64,000 nt of DNA from Prevotella intermedia ATCC 25611 = DSM 20706 (GTDB lineage: Bacteria; Bacteroidota; Bacteroidia; Bacteroidales; Bacteroidaceae): the NCBI RefSeq assembly GCF_001953955.1, contig NZ_CP019300.1:992001-1056000 (forward strand), read 5' to 3'. The first letter of the stretch is position 1; every line of letters begins with the position of its first letter. Below, in pieces: positions 50,347 through 58,803 of the stretch. The notes under the pieces were generated by a model. It did not search any database. It saw only the letters and a program-made list of their open reading frames with translations, and had not been told where the DNA came from. Both the position numbers and the translations under genes were made by a program.

Positions 50347-52344
50347 TTACTTGTATGCTTCGTTGATAATATCGTCGTCAACAAAGTTTGGAAGCGTTAC
50401 GGTCAAGCCTGGAGTACGTTCCATTTCGCGCTTGATAGCGTCGATTGAACCCTTGTTGCGTGCCCAACTGCGACGAGAAATACCATTGTTCACGTCCCAA
50501 AGGAGCATTTGACGAATGTGGCGGTCTGAATCTTCACCACCATCGATAACCATACCGAAACCGCCGTTGATAACTTCGCCCCAGCCTACGCCGCCACCAT
50601 TGTGGATTGAAACCCATGTTGCGCCACGGAAAGAGTCGCCGATAACGTTGTGAACAGCCATATCAGCGCAGAACTGTGAACCGTCGTAGATGTTGCTTGT
50701 CTCGCGGAACGGAGAGTCGGTACCTGATACGTCGTGGTGGTCGCGACCCAAAACTACTGGGCGGCTGATTTCACCTCGTTTGATAGCTTCGTTGAATGCC
50801 AAGGCAATCTTTGTACGACCTTCAGAGTCAGCGTAGAGAATACGAGCCTGAGAGCCTACAACGAGCTTGTTCTTGCCTGCTTCCTTAATCCAGTGGATAT
50901 TGTCGTCCAATTGTCCGATGATATCAGGAGTTGCGGTCTTGCGCATTTTTTCGAGAACTTCTGTTGCGATACGGTCGGTTGTTTCCAAGTCTTTAGGGTC
51001 GCCAGATGAGCAAACCCAGCGGAAAGGACCGAAACCATAGTCGAAGAACATAGGTCCCATGATGTCTTGAACGTATGAAGGATAACGGAATTTACCGTTC
51101 TCTCCCATTATATCAGCACCTGCACGGCTTGATTCCAATAGGAAGGCGTTGCCGTAATCGAAGAAGTACATACCATCGGCAGTGAGTTTGTTGATAGCTG
51201 CAACTTGACGACGCAAAGACTCTTGTACTTTTTCCTTGAACAATTCAGGCTCTTCTGCCATCATACGGTTGCTTTCTTCCAACGAAACACCTACTGGATA
51301 GTAGCCTCCAGCCCAAGGGTTGTGGAGCGAAGTCTGGTCAGAACCAAGGTCTACGTGGATATTTTCTTCTGCCAAACGTTCCCAAAGGTCTACCACATTG
51401 CCTACGTATGCCATTGAAACCACACGCTTTTCTTCAACAGCCTTGCGGATTGCAGGAATCAGTTCGTCGAGGTTTTCGTGCAATTCATCTACCCAACCTT
51501 GCTCATGACGCTTGTGAGCAGCCAATGGATTGATTTCTGCTGTTACGCTAACAACGCCTGCTATGTTACCAGCTTTAGGCTGTGCACCTGACATACCGCC
51601 AAGACCAGCTGTAACAAACAACTTCATGTTGTCGCCGCCAACCTTGCGTGCAGCGTTCAACACAGTAATTGTTGTTCCGTGAACGATACCTTGAGGGCCG
51701 ATATACATATATGAACCAGCAGTCATCTGACCGTACTGGCTTACGCCGAGTGCGTTGTTGCGTTCCCAATCGTCTGGTTTAGAGTAATTAGGAATAACCA
51801 TACCATTGGTAACAACCACACGTGGTGCATTCTTGTGCGATGGGAAAAGACCGAGTGGGTGACCAGAATACATAACGAGTGTTTGCTCGTCGGTCATTTC
51901 ACTCAAGTATTTCATAACCAAACGGTATTGTGCCCAGTTTTGGAAAACAGCACCGTTGCCACCGTATGTAATCAATTCGTGAGGATGTTGAGCCACAGCC
52001 TTGTCAAGGTTGTTCTGAATCATCATCATAATAGCAGCAGCCTGATGCGACTTGTGTGGATATTCGTCGATAGGACGAGCGTACATCTCGTATGTAGGAC
52101 GGAAGCGATACATATAGATGCGTCCGTATGTTTCTAACTCATTGGCAAATTCTGGTGCCAATGTAGCGTGGAACTTCTTTGGGAAGTAGCGCAATGCATT
52201 GCGAAGTGCAAGCTTCTTTTCTTCTGCAGTAAGAATATCCTTGCGCTTTGGAGCATGGTTAATAGAAGTGTCGTATGCCTGAGGCTCTGGAAGCGTTTCA
52301 GGTATGCCGGCACGAATGTCTGCTATAAATTGTTCCTTAGTCAT
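50347..52344 (-). CDS. hutU: Urocanate hydratase
   Basis: Second step of histidine breakdown, hydrating urocanate to imidazolonepropionate with tightly bound NAD+. At 665 residues it is longer than the ~555-residue classic form; Bacteroidetes enzymes tend to this longer type. Blocks include LITYGGNGAVFQNWAQYRLV, VMYSGHPLGLFPSHK, VTAGLGGMSGAQPKAGNIAG, FFDYGNAFLLESSRAG, IMGPMFFDYGFGPFRWVCSS, VLGRDHHDVSGTDSPFRE and HNGGGVGWGEVINGGFGMVI. The cysteine in FRWVCSSGDPKDL matches the active-site Cys. It starts 13 bases after the ftcD stop. Confidence 0.97.
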   Translation of the reverse strand: MTKEQFIADIRAGIPETLPEPQAYDTSINHAPKRKDILTAEEKKLALRNALRYFPKKFHATLAPEFANELETYGRIYMYRFRPTYEMYARPIDEYPHKSHQAAAIMMMIQNNLDKAVAQHPHELITYGGNGAVFQNWAQYRLVMKYLSEMTDEQTLVMYSGHPLGLFPSHKNAPRVVVTNGMVIPNYSKPDDWERNNALGVSQYGQMTAGSYMYIGPQGIVHGTTITVLNAARKVGGDNMKLFVTAGLGGMSGAQPKAGNIAGVVSVTAEINPLAAHKRHEQGWVDELHENLDELIPAIRKAVEEKRVVSMAYVGNVVDLWERLAEENIHVDLGSDQTSLHNPWAGGYYPVGVSLEESNRMMAEEPELFKEKVQESLRRQVAAINKLTADGMYFFDYGNAFLLESSRAGADIMGENGKFRYPSYVQDIMGPMFFDYGFGPFRWVCSSGDPKDLETTDRIATEVLEKMRKTATPDIIGQLDDNIHWIKEAGKNKLVVGSQARILYADSEGRTKIALAFNEAIKRGEISRPVVLGRDHHDVSGTDSPFRETSNIYDGSQFCADMAVHNVIGDSFRGATWVSIHNGGGVGWGEVINGGFGMVIDGGEDSDRHIRQMLLWDVNNGISRRSWARNKGSIDAIKREMERTPGLTVTLPNFVDDDIINEAYK

Positions 52345-52357
52345 TTTTGTATAGTTT

Positions 52358-54061
52358 TTATAGTTTATCTTCTACAATCTTCATTATTTCAGCTTCAAGT
52401 TCATTAGCCTTCTTAATGAGCTCGTTAGCTTCGCTTACAAGCTTGTCAGCAGTTTCGCGGTCTTTCAGTCCTGAAGCGTTAATCTTAACGTTCAAGCCTG
52501 CACCTAGTACGGCAGCACGGGCTGCGAGTACGCCTACACCAGCGTCAGAAACACTGTTTGGATTACCTTCTTCTGCCATTGCTTTGCAGAGTTCAAATAC
52601 CTTGAATGATGCTTGCATAGTGTGCAAAGGTACTTGTGTTGCGAACAAAGTTGCAGCTTGGATAGCAGCAGAGCGAGCTTCTTTTTCCTCGTCAGTCTTT
52701 TTAGGAAGACCAAATGCCTCCATAATGCGGTTGAAAGCTTCGGTATCTTCGTCTACAAGTACCATAAGCTCAGCCTGAATCTTCTGTCCCTTGTCTGCCC
52801 AGTTGCTAAATTCTTCCCAACGGTCGTCCCAACCAGCCTTGTGGCTTGAGAGATTGGCAACCATTGTTCCCAATGCAGCACCTAAAGCACCCATATAAGC
52901 AGAGATGGTACCACCACCTGGAGCTGGTGATTCGCGTGATGTTTCGTCAGCAAAACCTTTCACTGTAAGGTCGATGAGCTTCGCTGTCTTATTCTCGTCT
53001 TCCAAAAGGTACTCGATAACCTTTTCGCGTGGGTTGAATTCCTTCAAGTCGTCCAATCCCATTGATTTGATAGCAATCTGCAAGATGTCTTCTTCAGGAA
53101 TACCTGTAGAACGGTTTTGTTTTCTCAAGAAATACTTACCTGCTTCTACCAATGTGCGCTTTGGTATCAAACCAACGATTTCTGTACCTGTAACACGAAC
53201 GCCACGGTTTTGTGCGCAACGGCAAACCTCGTCGAATGCAACGTGCAATGGAGTAACGTTAATATCGGTAATGTTCATTGAAACCTGTGCAATGCCGTAT
53301 TCGTCGATGAACCAACCTATTGCCTTTGTAGACTTCAATGTACCTGGAATCATAATTGTTTTTCCGTTTTCGTCCTTCATTGGCTTGCCAACAGGTGAGC
53401 CTCCTTCGCGTTGTGGACGGCCTTTTTCGCGTACGTCGAATGCAATAGCATTGGCACGACGGGTAGAAGTGGTATTCAAGTTGAAGTTTGTTGCAATCAA
53501 GAAGTCGCGGGCACCCACTGCAGTACAGCCTGTACGTGCAACGCCTTCGTCCCATGCACGAGCACCAAAGTCGGGTGCTTCAGCTTCAACGGTCATTCTT
53601 TCTGCCAATCCTTCGTACTCGCCCTTACGGCAAATAGCGAGGTTGCGGCGTTCAGGAGTTCTTGCAGCAGCTTCGTAGCAATAGCAAGGCACTTGCAGTT
53701 CGTTGGCGATACGTTCTGCCAACTTGCGTGCCAATTCAGCACATTCTTCAAGTGTGATGCCTGCCACTGGGATTAATGGGCAAACATCGGTAGCTCCCAT
53801 ACGTGGGTGTGCACCGTGATGCTGGCGCATATCAATGAGTTGTGCAGCCTTCTTTACGCATTGGAAAGCAGCTTCCAATACAACATCAGGAGCACCAACA
53901 AAAGTAATTACTGTACGGTTTGTAGCTTCACCTGGGTCTACATCAAGCAGTTTCACGCCTTTTACGCGTTCAATTTCGTCAGTTACTTGCTTAATAATAG
54001 CCTTGTTACGTCCCTCGCTAATGTTAGGAACACATTCAATGATTTGTTTTTCTTGTACCAT
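52358..54061 (-). CDS. ftcD: Glutamate formimidoyltransferase / formimidoyl-THF cyclodeaminase fusion
   Basis: A 567-residue bifunctional enzyme that moves the formimino group of formiminoglutamate to tetrahydrofolate and then releases ammonia, giving methenyl-THF. Residues 1-325 are the transferase: IIECVPNISEGRNKAIIKQV, HHGAHPRMGATDVCPLIPV with the catalytic histidine, GCTAVGARDFLIATNFNLNT. Residues about 360-567 are the cyclodeaminase helix bundle: SPAPGGGTISAYMGALGAAL, EEGNPNSVSDAGVGVLAARA. This fusion is known from animals and Bacteroidetes. As first gene of the hut operon it joins histidine breakdown to one-carbon metabolism. No hutG-type hydrolase is present here. Confidence 0.97.
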   Translation of the reverse strand: MVQEKQIIECVPNISEGRNKAIIKQVTDEIERVKGVKLLDVDPGEATNRTVITFVGAPDVVLEAAFQCVKKAAQLIDMRQHHGAHPRMGATDVCPLIPVAGITLEECAELARKLAERIANELQVPCYCYEAAARTPERRNLAICRKGEYEGLAERMTVEAEAPDFGARAWDEGVARTGCTAVGARDFLIATNFNLNTTSTRRANAIAFDVREKGRPQREGGSPVGKPMKDENGKTIMIPGTLKSTKAIGWFIDEYGIAQVSMNITDINVTPLHVAFDEVCRCAQNRGVRVTGTEIVGLIPKRTLVEAGKYFLRKQNRSTGIPEEDILQIAIKSMGLDDLKEFNPREKVIEYLLEDENKTAKLIDLTVKGFADETSRESPAPGGGTISAYMGALGAALGTMVANLSSHKAGWDDRWEEFSNWADKGQKIQAELMVLVDEDTEAFNRIMEAFGLPKKTDEEKEARSAAIQAATLFATQVPLHTMQASFKVFELCKAMAEEGNPNSVSDAGVGVLAARAAVLGAGLNVKINASGLKDRETADKLVSEANELIKKANELEAEIMKIVEDKL

Positions 54062-54400
54062 TTTTTATTTTGTATATTAATTTTTTAGGCATAGTTTCTT
54101 TACGGTGTAAAATTAAGAATAAGGTGGCAAACTACAAAATATTTAGCCTTAAACTATTTAAAAAAATGAAGTTTTACATCATTATGTCATAAAAAGCCAA
54201 AGTTTTTAACTAAAATAAGCTATTTCTCCTTACGCTGTGTCTAAATCGCTCTTTTGGTTTTTCGTGTCATCTGACCTTGCAAAATGAAGCGTAAAAGAAT
54301 ATTTTTTCTGCAAATACTGTTTCTTTCAAAAAAAAAATCTATATTTGCAATAATAATATAAGGTAGAACACAGAAGTCTGCCCATCTAAAATCGAAAACA
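54062..54400. other. Intergenic region upstream of ftcD and the epimerase gene
   Basis: 339 AT-rich bases between divergent genes. I see the plus-strand -7 element at 54340 but no clear minus-strand -7 element for the hut operon and no recognisable regulator site. Confidence 0.45.
54340..54347 (+). promoter_or_regulatory. -7 element (TATATTTG) for the exported epimerase gene
   Basis: TATATTTG fits TAnnTTTG, 54 bases before the ATG. Confidence 0.55.
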
Positions 54401-55357
54401 ATGAAACACCTAAGCTTTGCCATAATAGCTTGTTTTTTCTCTCTTGTGCTATCGGCGCAAGATATACAAACCTTTCAGTTAATAAACGATACGGGTATGA
54501 AAGCCTTGGTAAGCAACTACGGCGCACGTCTTATGCAGCTCGAAGCATATAACTGGAATGGAAGATTGGAACCTGTAATAAAAGGCTATAAACATATATC
54601 CGACTACAAAGACAACACGATACTTGGTGCAACGATGATGAGTCTTGACGGAAAAGTAAGTCCTGCGTTGGCGGATAAGGTCTGGGAAGTAGTCAGTGCC
54701 GACCACCAATCCGTAACTTTTCGTTATATTGCAGACAGCAAAGACGGCGAGTTTGACGGCAAAATGAACTTCTCGGTAACCTATACGCTGTCCGACCAAA
54801 ACGCACTTGACGTTGATTACAGAATGACTTCCACCGCCCCAACACGCTATAAACTTACCAACGGCATCGTTTTCAACCTGTCGGGCGACCCCAATCGTTC
54901 TATTCTAAAGCAGCATTTGTGGATAGATTCACATAAAACAAATGTGTTCGATAAGGATATGCGACTTACGGGCGAGCAGGAAAACGTGCGGTCTACGCCG
55001 TTGAACTTCATTCAACCGAGGGAATTGGGCGAGCGCATCAACGATTTGCAAAATGGATACAACCACGCCTTTCAGTTGCGACACCCTGCCAACGTGCAGA
55101 AACCTGCTGCCATTCTTTTCGACGAGCAGAGCGGCAGAGTGCTGACGGTTTATACATACGAACCAACTTTGCGCATAAACTCGTATGGTAAAAACAGTAC
55201 GGGCATTTCTTTCCAACCCCTTCATACGGGTTACAATGATAATAAGGAAAAGATAAGTACAAATATCAATCCGGGACAGGTATTCCACGCCGCAACGGTG
55301 TTTATCTTCACCACCGACCCTCCCTTGATAATGAGGAGAGAACGTGCCACTGAATAA
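54401..55357 (+). CDS. Exported aldose 1-epimerase-like protein
   Basis: A 318-residue protein of the galactose mutarotase family, which interconverts alpha and beta anomers of sugars. A signal peptide at residues 1-19 (MKHLSFAIIACFFSLVLSAQ) places it in the periplasm. Family features include LVSNYGARLMQLEAYNWNGR near the N-terminus, the TYTLSDQNALDVDYRMTSTA strand and LTNGIVFNLSGDPNRSILKQ, where the usual histidines are partly replaced (family: NLTNHSYFNL..G.....H). The C-terminal GISFQPLHTGYNDNKEKIST is close to the catalytic-Glu region. The changed residues suggest a diverged substrate or reduced activity. Confidence 0.88.
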   Translation: MKHLSFAIIACFFSLVLSAQDIQTFQLINDTGMKALVSNYGARLMQLEAYNWNGRLEPVIKGYKHISDYKDNTILGATMMSLDGKVSPALADKVWEVVSADHQSVTFRYIADSKDGEFDGKMNFSVTYTLSDQNALDVDYRMTSTAPTRYKLTNGIVFNLSGDPNRSILKQHLWIDSHKTNVFDKDMRLTGEQENVRSTPLNFIQPRELGERINDLQNGYNHAFQLRHPANVQKPAAILFDEQSGRVLTVYTYEPTLRINSYGKNSTGISFQPLHTGYNDNKEKISTNINPGQVFHAATVFIFTTDPPLIMRRERATE

Positions 55358-55413
55358 AATCATAGAAAAGATTAAATTCTTTTAATTTCTTTGGCTGTTA
55401 GGCTCCAATATTC

Positions 55414-55421
55414 TAAATTTG
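55414..55421 (+). promoter_or_regulatory. -7 element (TAAATTTG)
   Basis: TAAATTTG fits TAnnTTTG and ends 6 bases before ATG 55428. It overlaps the alternative start at 55419, so the later start is preferred and the mRNA would be nearly leaderless. Confidence 0.55.
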
Positions 55422-55427
55422 CATTGT

Positions 55428-56246
55428 ATGAAGAAGATATTTGTCATAGCCATAGCACTGCTTCTTGGTATAAGAATGTATGCGCAAGATGTTTATAATA
55501 ATGTTGATACGACTGTTGTCGCACCAATAGAATCTTCACGTCTGCAAGGATACAGACAAGCAACAGAGGCTGAAAAGGAATATGCACGCCTTTTGGCAGA
55601 AGAACGCGAGCAGCAACAGATAGACAGAAACCTGCCGCTTGTCGATGAAAACGGGCAAGCCATAACCAATAACGATATGTATTATCCTTATTGGGGTTAT
55701 GGCTGGGGATTCAATACGTGGCGTTTGCACAAGGGATTGAACGTAAACCTCAGTGCATCGGTATTTGCCAACTTGGGCAATGGCTACGGCCACGGTGCTG
55801 GTTTCGTTCAAGACGTATCGCTGATGTATGTTACCAACCTATCGAAAAAAGCCACATTGGCGGTAGGGGGCTATATAAATAATGTAACCTATGGCGGTTC
55901 CAACTATACCACTGCAGGTGTAAATGCCATTTTTGGCTACCGATTCAACGAACATTGGAGTGCATACGCTTTTGTTCAGAAAGCGTTCAATTCAGGCAAC
56001 TTCGCTCCTTGGGCAATGGGATATGGCGCATTTGGTGGTTACGGTATGGGCTTTTCGCCAATGTATGCAGGCTGGGGTTACGGAATGGCTGACAGTAGAT
56101 TTATGGACAGAATAGGTGGCGGTGTTACTTATCAATGGGGAGAACACAATCAGAACTCGCTCTCGATAAACATAGAATACGACCACGTGCCCAATCAGCG
56201 TAGCGGATTTTACGATTTCAATAGATACAGCTATCCTACCAGATAG
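55428..56246 (+). CDS. Exported Gly/Tyr-rich protein, possible outer-membrane barrel
   Basis: About 272 residues with a signal peptide at 1-18 (MKKIFVIAIALLLGIRMYAQ). An N-terminal linker (RLQGYRQATEAEKEYARLLA) precedes a beta-rich region with alternating aromatic and small residues. Examples are YYPYWGYGWGFNTWRLHKGL, LAVGGYINNVTYGGSNYTTA, VNAIFGYRFNEHWSAYAFVQ and GYGAFGGYGMGFSPMYAGWG. The last segment SLSINIEYDHVPNQRSGFYD could be the closing strands. This fits a small outer-membrane beta-barrel, but there is no named family I can give. Confidence 0.75.
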   Translation: MKKIFVIAIALLLGIRMYAQDVYNNVDTTVVAPIESSRLQGYRQATEAEKEYARLLAEEREQQQIDRNLPLVDENGQAITNNDMYYPYWGYGWGFNTWRLHKGLNVNLSASVFANLGNGYGHGAGFVQDVSLMYVTNLSKKATLAVGGYINNVTYGGSNYTTAGVNAIFGYRFNEHWSAYAFVQKAFNSGNFAPWAMGYGAFGGYGMGFSPMYAGWGYGMADSRFMDRIGGGVTYQWGEHNQNSLSINIEYDHVPNQRSGFYDFNRYSYPTR

Positions 56247-56342
56247 TAGTTTTCAAGGAATGTAACAGTTCGGTAGATACAACGTGGTGGGAGAGTGATT
56301 CTCTTTTTGTTGCATAAGGCAAATACTGAAAAATCTCTTTCG

Positions 56343-56538
56343 TTTTGTAAAGATAATTCGCACGAAAAATGGTAATTTCGGTTTGACGTTGCGAAAGTGT
56401 AGGTTTTGCGCTGCAAAACAGCCGCTTTTACCGTGCAAAACCTACGCTTTTGGAATGCAAAACAATAGGTTTTGTAAAGCATTGAAAACGAGTTAGTTAG
56501 GTAAAAGATATTCTTATAAAAAATATTTACACTTTTAT
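56343..56538 (+). repeat. Dispersed intergenic repeat, copy F
   Basis: Full framework from TTTTGTAAAGATAATTCG to TTATAAAAAATATTTACAC. The cassettes are TGTAGG, CAGCCG and CCTACG. Arms 1 and 3 pair with one G-T wobble, as in copy A. Confidence 0.85.
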
Positions 56539-56815
56539 AAAGTTCTTTTTATCTATAAAGTAAGCGGTTTTCACTGAATTTCTACGCTTGTAAGGCGATG
56601 CTTTAAAAGTAAAAACTCTCCGATTATAGGTTAATGCAAAGGCGTTACAGCAAAATCCAAATACTTTTATCGGTGAATTATGGAAGTAGGGTAGTGTGTT
56701 GTTGTAAATGCTTGCGAATTGCATAAAAATGGCATTTACGGCTTAATTTGTTGGTTTTTACAGGGTTAATTTCGTATTTTCTTTTAATTTTCTGTTCTGT
56801 TTGTCTAAATATTAG

Positions 56816-56823
56816 TACATTTG
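56816..56823 (+). promoter_or_regulatory. -7 element (TACATTTG) upstream of the hemerythrin/LuxR gene
   Basis: TACATTTG fits TAnnTTTG. It implies a leader of roughly 320 bases before 57152. Confidence 0.4.
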
Positions 56824-56999
56824 CAAAATAAAAAGAGTGCAGATACCTAATTGCTGTCTCGCAGCAGAATAGTGAAGAGAACTAAGTTTGTACCTTGCTG
56901 TCTGTAACTATAACCACTGTACGAGAGTTGCAATTATCCCTGCACCCATTTGCTTGCAAAGATACTATCATTATTTCTTTGCTGCAATACTAATTGTTT

Positions 57000-57020
57000 G
57001 GTATTTTAAAATACCTACTT
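57000..57020. promoter_or_regulatory. Palindrome GGTATTTTAAAATACC and TAGGTATT site
   Basis: A perfect 16-base palindrome at 57000-57015, followed by TACTT. On the minus strand the right half reads AAGTAGGTATTTT, identical to 13 bases in front of flavodoxin (21336). A regulator operator is inferred. Confidence 0.45.
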
Positions 57021-57151
57021 ATTGCTATTGCACAGCTCGTAAAAATGTTATTATTTTGCATAGATATTGCAACAGGGGAAAACGAAAGCATACTTTCATA
57101 TTCACCCAAGTGCAATTTATCTTATACAAAGATATTTAAAATGCGACCTAA

Positions 57152-58108
57152 ATGAAAAATCATAAGATGTATGAGGCTGATGATAAGATGATTTCTCTTA
57201 TCAGCGATAATTACGACCTACTACAAGCTCTGGGCGGTTTCGGAATTAATTTGGGCTTCGGCGATAAAACTGTTCGGGAGGTTTGCGATAGCCAGAATGT
57301 TGATACTTATACGTTTTTGGCTATTGTGAATTTTACAATGAATGGTTATAAGGAATACGACGATGCCGACAGGCTATCTATACCTACCTTGGTGAAGTAT
57401 CTAAAGGCCTTCCATACTTACTATTTGGATTTTCAGTTGCCGTTCATTCGCAAGAAACTTGTGGATTCGTTGGACGAGAACGACAATCTGGCACGACTCA
57501 TTTTGAAACTGTACGACGAATATGCACACGATATTCGCAACCACATGAAGTACGAAGAGAAAATGGTTTTCCCATATGTCGATTCTTTATTGTCGGGACA
57601 AACAAACAACAATTACGATATAGAAACCTTCTCCAAGCATCATAAACAGACCGATGTAAAGTTGCACGAACTTAAAAACATCATTATTAAGTATCTGCCT
57701 TCAGATGCGCATCGCAACAGTCAGCTCACGGCAACACTATACGATATTTACCATTGCGAGGAGTGGCTCGACCAGCATGCCGATGTTGAAGAAGAACTGT
57801 TCATACCTGCTATTCGCCATTTGGAACTGAAGAGCAAGCAGAACGATGTGTCGGTGAAGATTTCAAGTATGCTGAGCAAGCAACCCGATACGGGCGAAAC
57901 GCTGAGCGACCGTGAGAAAGATGTGATTATTTGTGTGGTTCAGGGAATGACGAACAAGGAAATTGCCAACCATTTGTGCATTTCTACAAATACCGTGATT
58001 ACCCACCGCAGAAACATTGCGCGTAAGTTGCAAATCCATTCTCCTGCGGGGCTCACCATTTACGCTATCGTAAATAACTTGGTAGATATAGGTACGGTAA
58101 GCCTGTAA
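57152..58108 (+). CDS. ScdA_N-like/hemerythrin/LuxR-type fusion transcriptional regulator
   Basis: A 318-residue cytosolic protein with three parts. Residues about 10-65 (MISLISDNYDLLQALGGFGI, then VREVCDSQNVDTYTF) resemble the ScdA_N domain of RIC di-iron repair proteins, but the usual CCGG is LGFG. Residues about 85-235 form a hemerythrin-like helical bundle with many His and Glu ligands: FHTYYLDFQLPF, HDIRNHMKYEEKMVFPYVDS, SKHHKQTDVKLHEL and DQHADVEEELFIPAIRHLE. Residues 248-318 are a LuxR-type HTH (LSDREKDVIICVVQGMTNKE, VITHRRNIARKLQI). The layout suggests a sensor of O2, NO or iron acting through a di-iron site. It is followed by a second LuxR gene with a very similar HTH. Confidence 0.88.
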   Translation: MKNHKMYEADDKMISLISDNYDLLQALGGFGINLGFGDKTVREVCDSQNVDTYTFLAIVNFTMNGYKEYDDADRLSIPTLVKYLKAFHTYYLDFQLPFIRKKLVDSLDENDNLARLILKLYDEYAHDIRNHMKYEEKMVFPYVDSLLSGQTNNNYDIETFSKHHKQTDVKLHELKNIIIKYLPSDAHRNSQLTATLYDIYHCEEWLDQHADVEEELFIPAIRHLELKSKQNDVSVKISSMLSKQPDTGETLSDREKDVIICVVQGMTNKEIANHLCISTNTVITHRRNIARKLQIHSPAGLTIYAIVNNLVDIGTVSL

Positions 58109-58119
58109 CCATAGTTTTT

Positions 58120-58141
58120 GAATACCAAAAAATAGGTATTC
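58120..58141. promoter_or_regulatory. Inverted repeat GAATACC-N8-GGTATTC before the second LuxR gene
   Basis: A perfect 7-base inverted repeat with an 8-base spacer, containing TAGGTATT. It lies about 27 bases upstream of the -7 element at 58168, a typical activator or repressor position. Confidence 0.5.
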
Positions 58142-58167
58142 TTGTTTCGTATCTTACAAAATAATTG

Positions 58168-58175
58168 TACTTTTG
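58168..58175 (+). promoter_or_regulatory. -7 element (TACTTTTG) for the LuxR-type gene
   Basis: TACTTTTG fits TAnnTTTG and ends 6 bases before ATG 58182, so the transcript is nearly leaderless unless the start is at 58200. Confidence 0.6.
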
Positions 58176-58181
58176 CAATCT

Positions 58182-58793
58182 ATGGACATGAGAAAGATAA
58201 TGAGTGGGCGTCCGCGTATTGCGGTTATCGACCCTAATACGCTTGCCGTACTTGGACTGAAAAGCATTCTTCAAGATGTAGTACCGATGATAGAAATAGA
58301 GTCTTTCTCTACTTTCGAGGACTTTTCTGCGGCTAACCCCGATTCATTCTTCCATTTCTTTGCAGCTCAAACCATAGTTTTAGAGAATATAACGTTCTTT
58401 ACGGAGCGCAGACAGAAGACGATATTGCTGACGATTTCCAAAGATTCTAATTCGCAATTGTCTGGTTTCCATTGCATCTGCGTCAATGTTGGTGAAGATG
58501 AATTGGTGCGCAACCTGCTTATGGTGGAGCAGCACGGGCATGCAGGAGGTAAGAATTTCCCTGAAATGCCGCAGGTTTTAAAGAATAAAGTATTGACCAA
58601 TCGCGAAATAGAAGTACTTTCTTTGGTGGTGCAGGGCTATATAAACAAGGAGATAGCAATCAAACTGAACATTAGTTTGACCACTGTTATAACACACCGA
58701 AAAAACATTATGGAGAAGTTGGGTATGAAGAGTGTGTCGGCACTGACGATTTATGCCGTTATGCACGGATATGTGGATATAAATAAAATCTGA
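58182..58793 (+). CDS. LuxR-family regulator with degenerate receiver-like domain
   Basis: About 203 residues from ATG 58182; ATGs at 58188 and 58200 are also possible. The N-terminal half (RIAVIDPNTLAVLGLKSILQ, then TIVLENITFFTERRQ) has the outline of a response-regulator receiver but lacks the phosphorylatable aspartate, reading VLENITF at that place. The C-terminal half is a LuxR-type HTH (LTNREIEVLSLVVQGYINKE, VITHRKNIMEKLGMKSVSAL) closely related to that of the upstream hemerythrin fusion. An inverted repeat just upstream suggests control by itself or by the neighbour. The sequence does not show a sensor kinase. Confidence 0.88.
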   Translation: MDMRKIMSGRPRIAVIDPNTLAVLGLKSILQDVVPMIEIESFSTFEDFSAANPDSFFHFFAAQTIVLENITFFTERRQKTILLTISKDSNSQLSGFHCICVNVGEDELVRNLLMVEQHGHAGGKNFPEMPQVLKNKVLTNREIEVLSLVVQGYINKEIAIKLNISLTTVITHRKNIMEKLGMKSVSALTIYAVMHGYVDINKI

Positions 58794-58803
58794 CCTTAAC
58801 GGA

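Larger units (their letters stand above)
56247..57151. other. 905-base intergenic region before the hemerythrin/LuxR gene
   Basis: It contains repeat copy F (56343-56538), a -7 element at 56816 and TAGGTATT-like sites (near 56844 and 57000). Between 56824 and 57151 is a leader of about 320 bases with no convincing gene; possible regulatory RNA structure was not resolved. Confidence 0.45.

Noticed and set aside
52905..53678. Plus-strand reading frame of 257 residues opposite ftcD
   Set aside because: Shadow of the ftcD codon pattern, with no motif or start context.
3839..56538. CRISPR array
   Set aside because: The repeat copies are thousands of bases apart with no spacer pattern, and no cas genes were seen.
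56888..57139. 83-residue reading frame upstream of the hemerythrin/LuxR gene
   Set aside because: Atypical composition, no recognisable motif, and it overlaps the palindromic operator-like site. More likely leader DNA.
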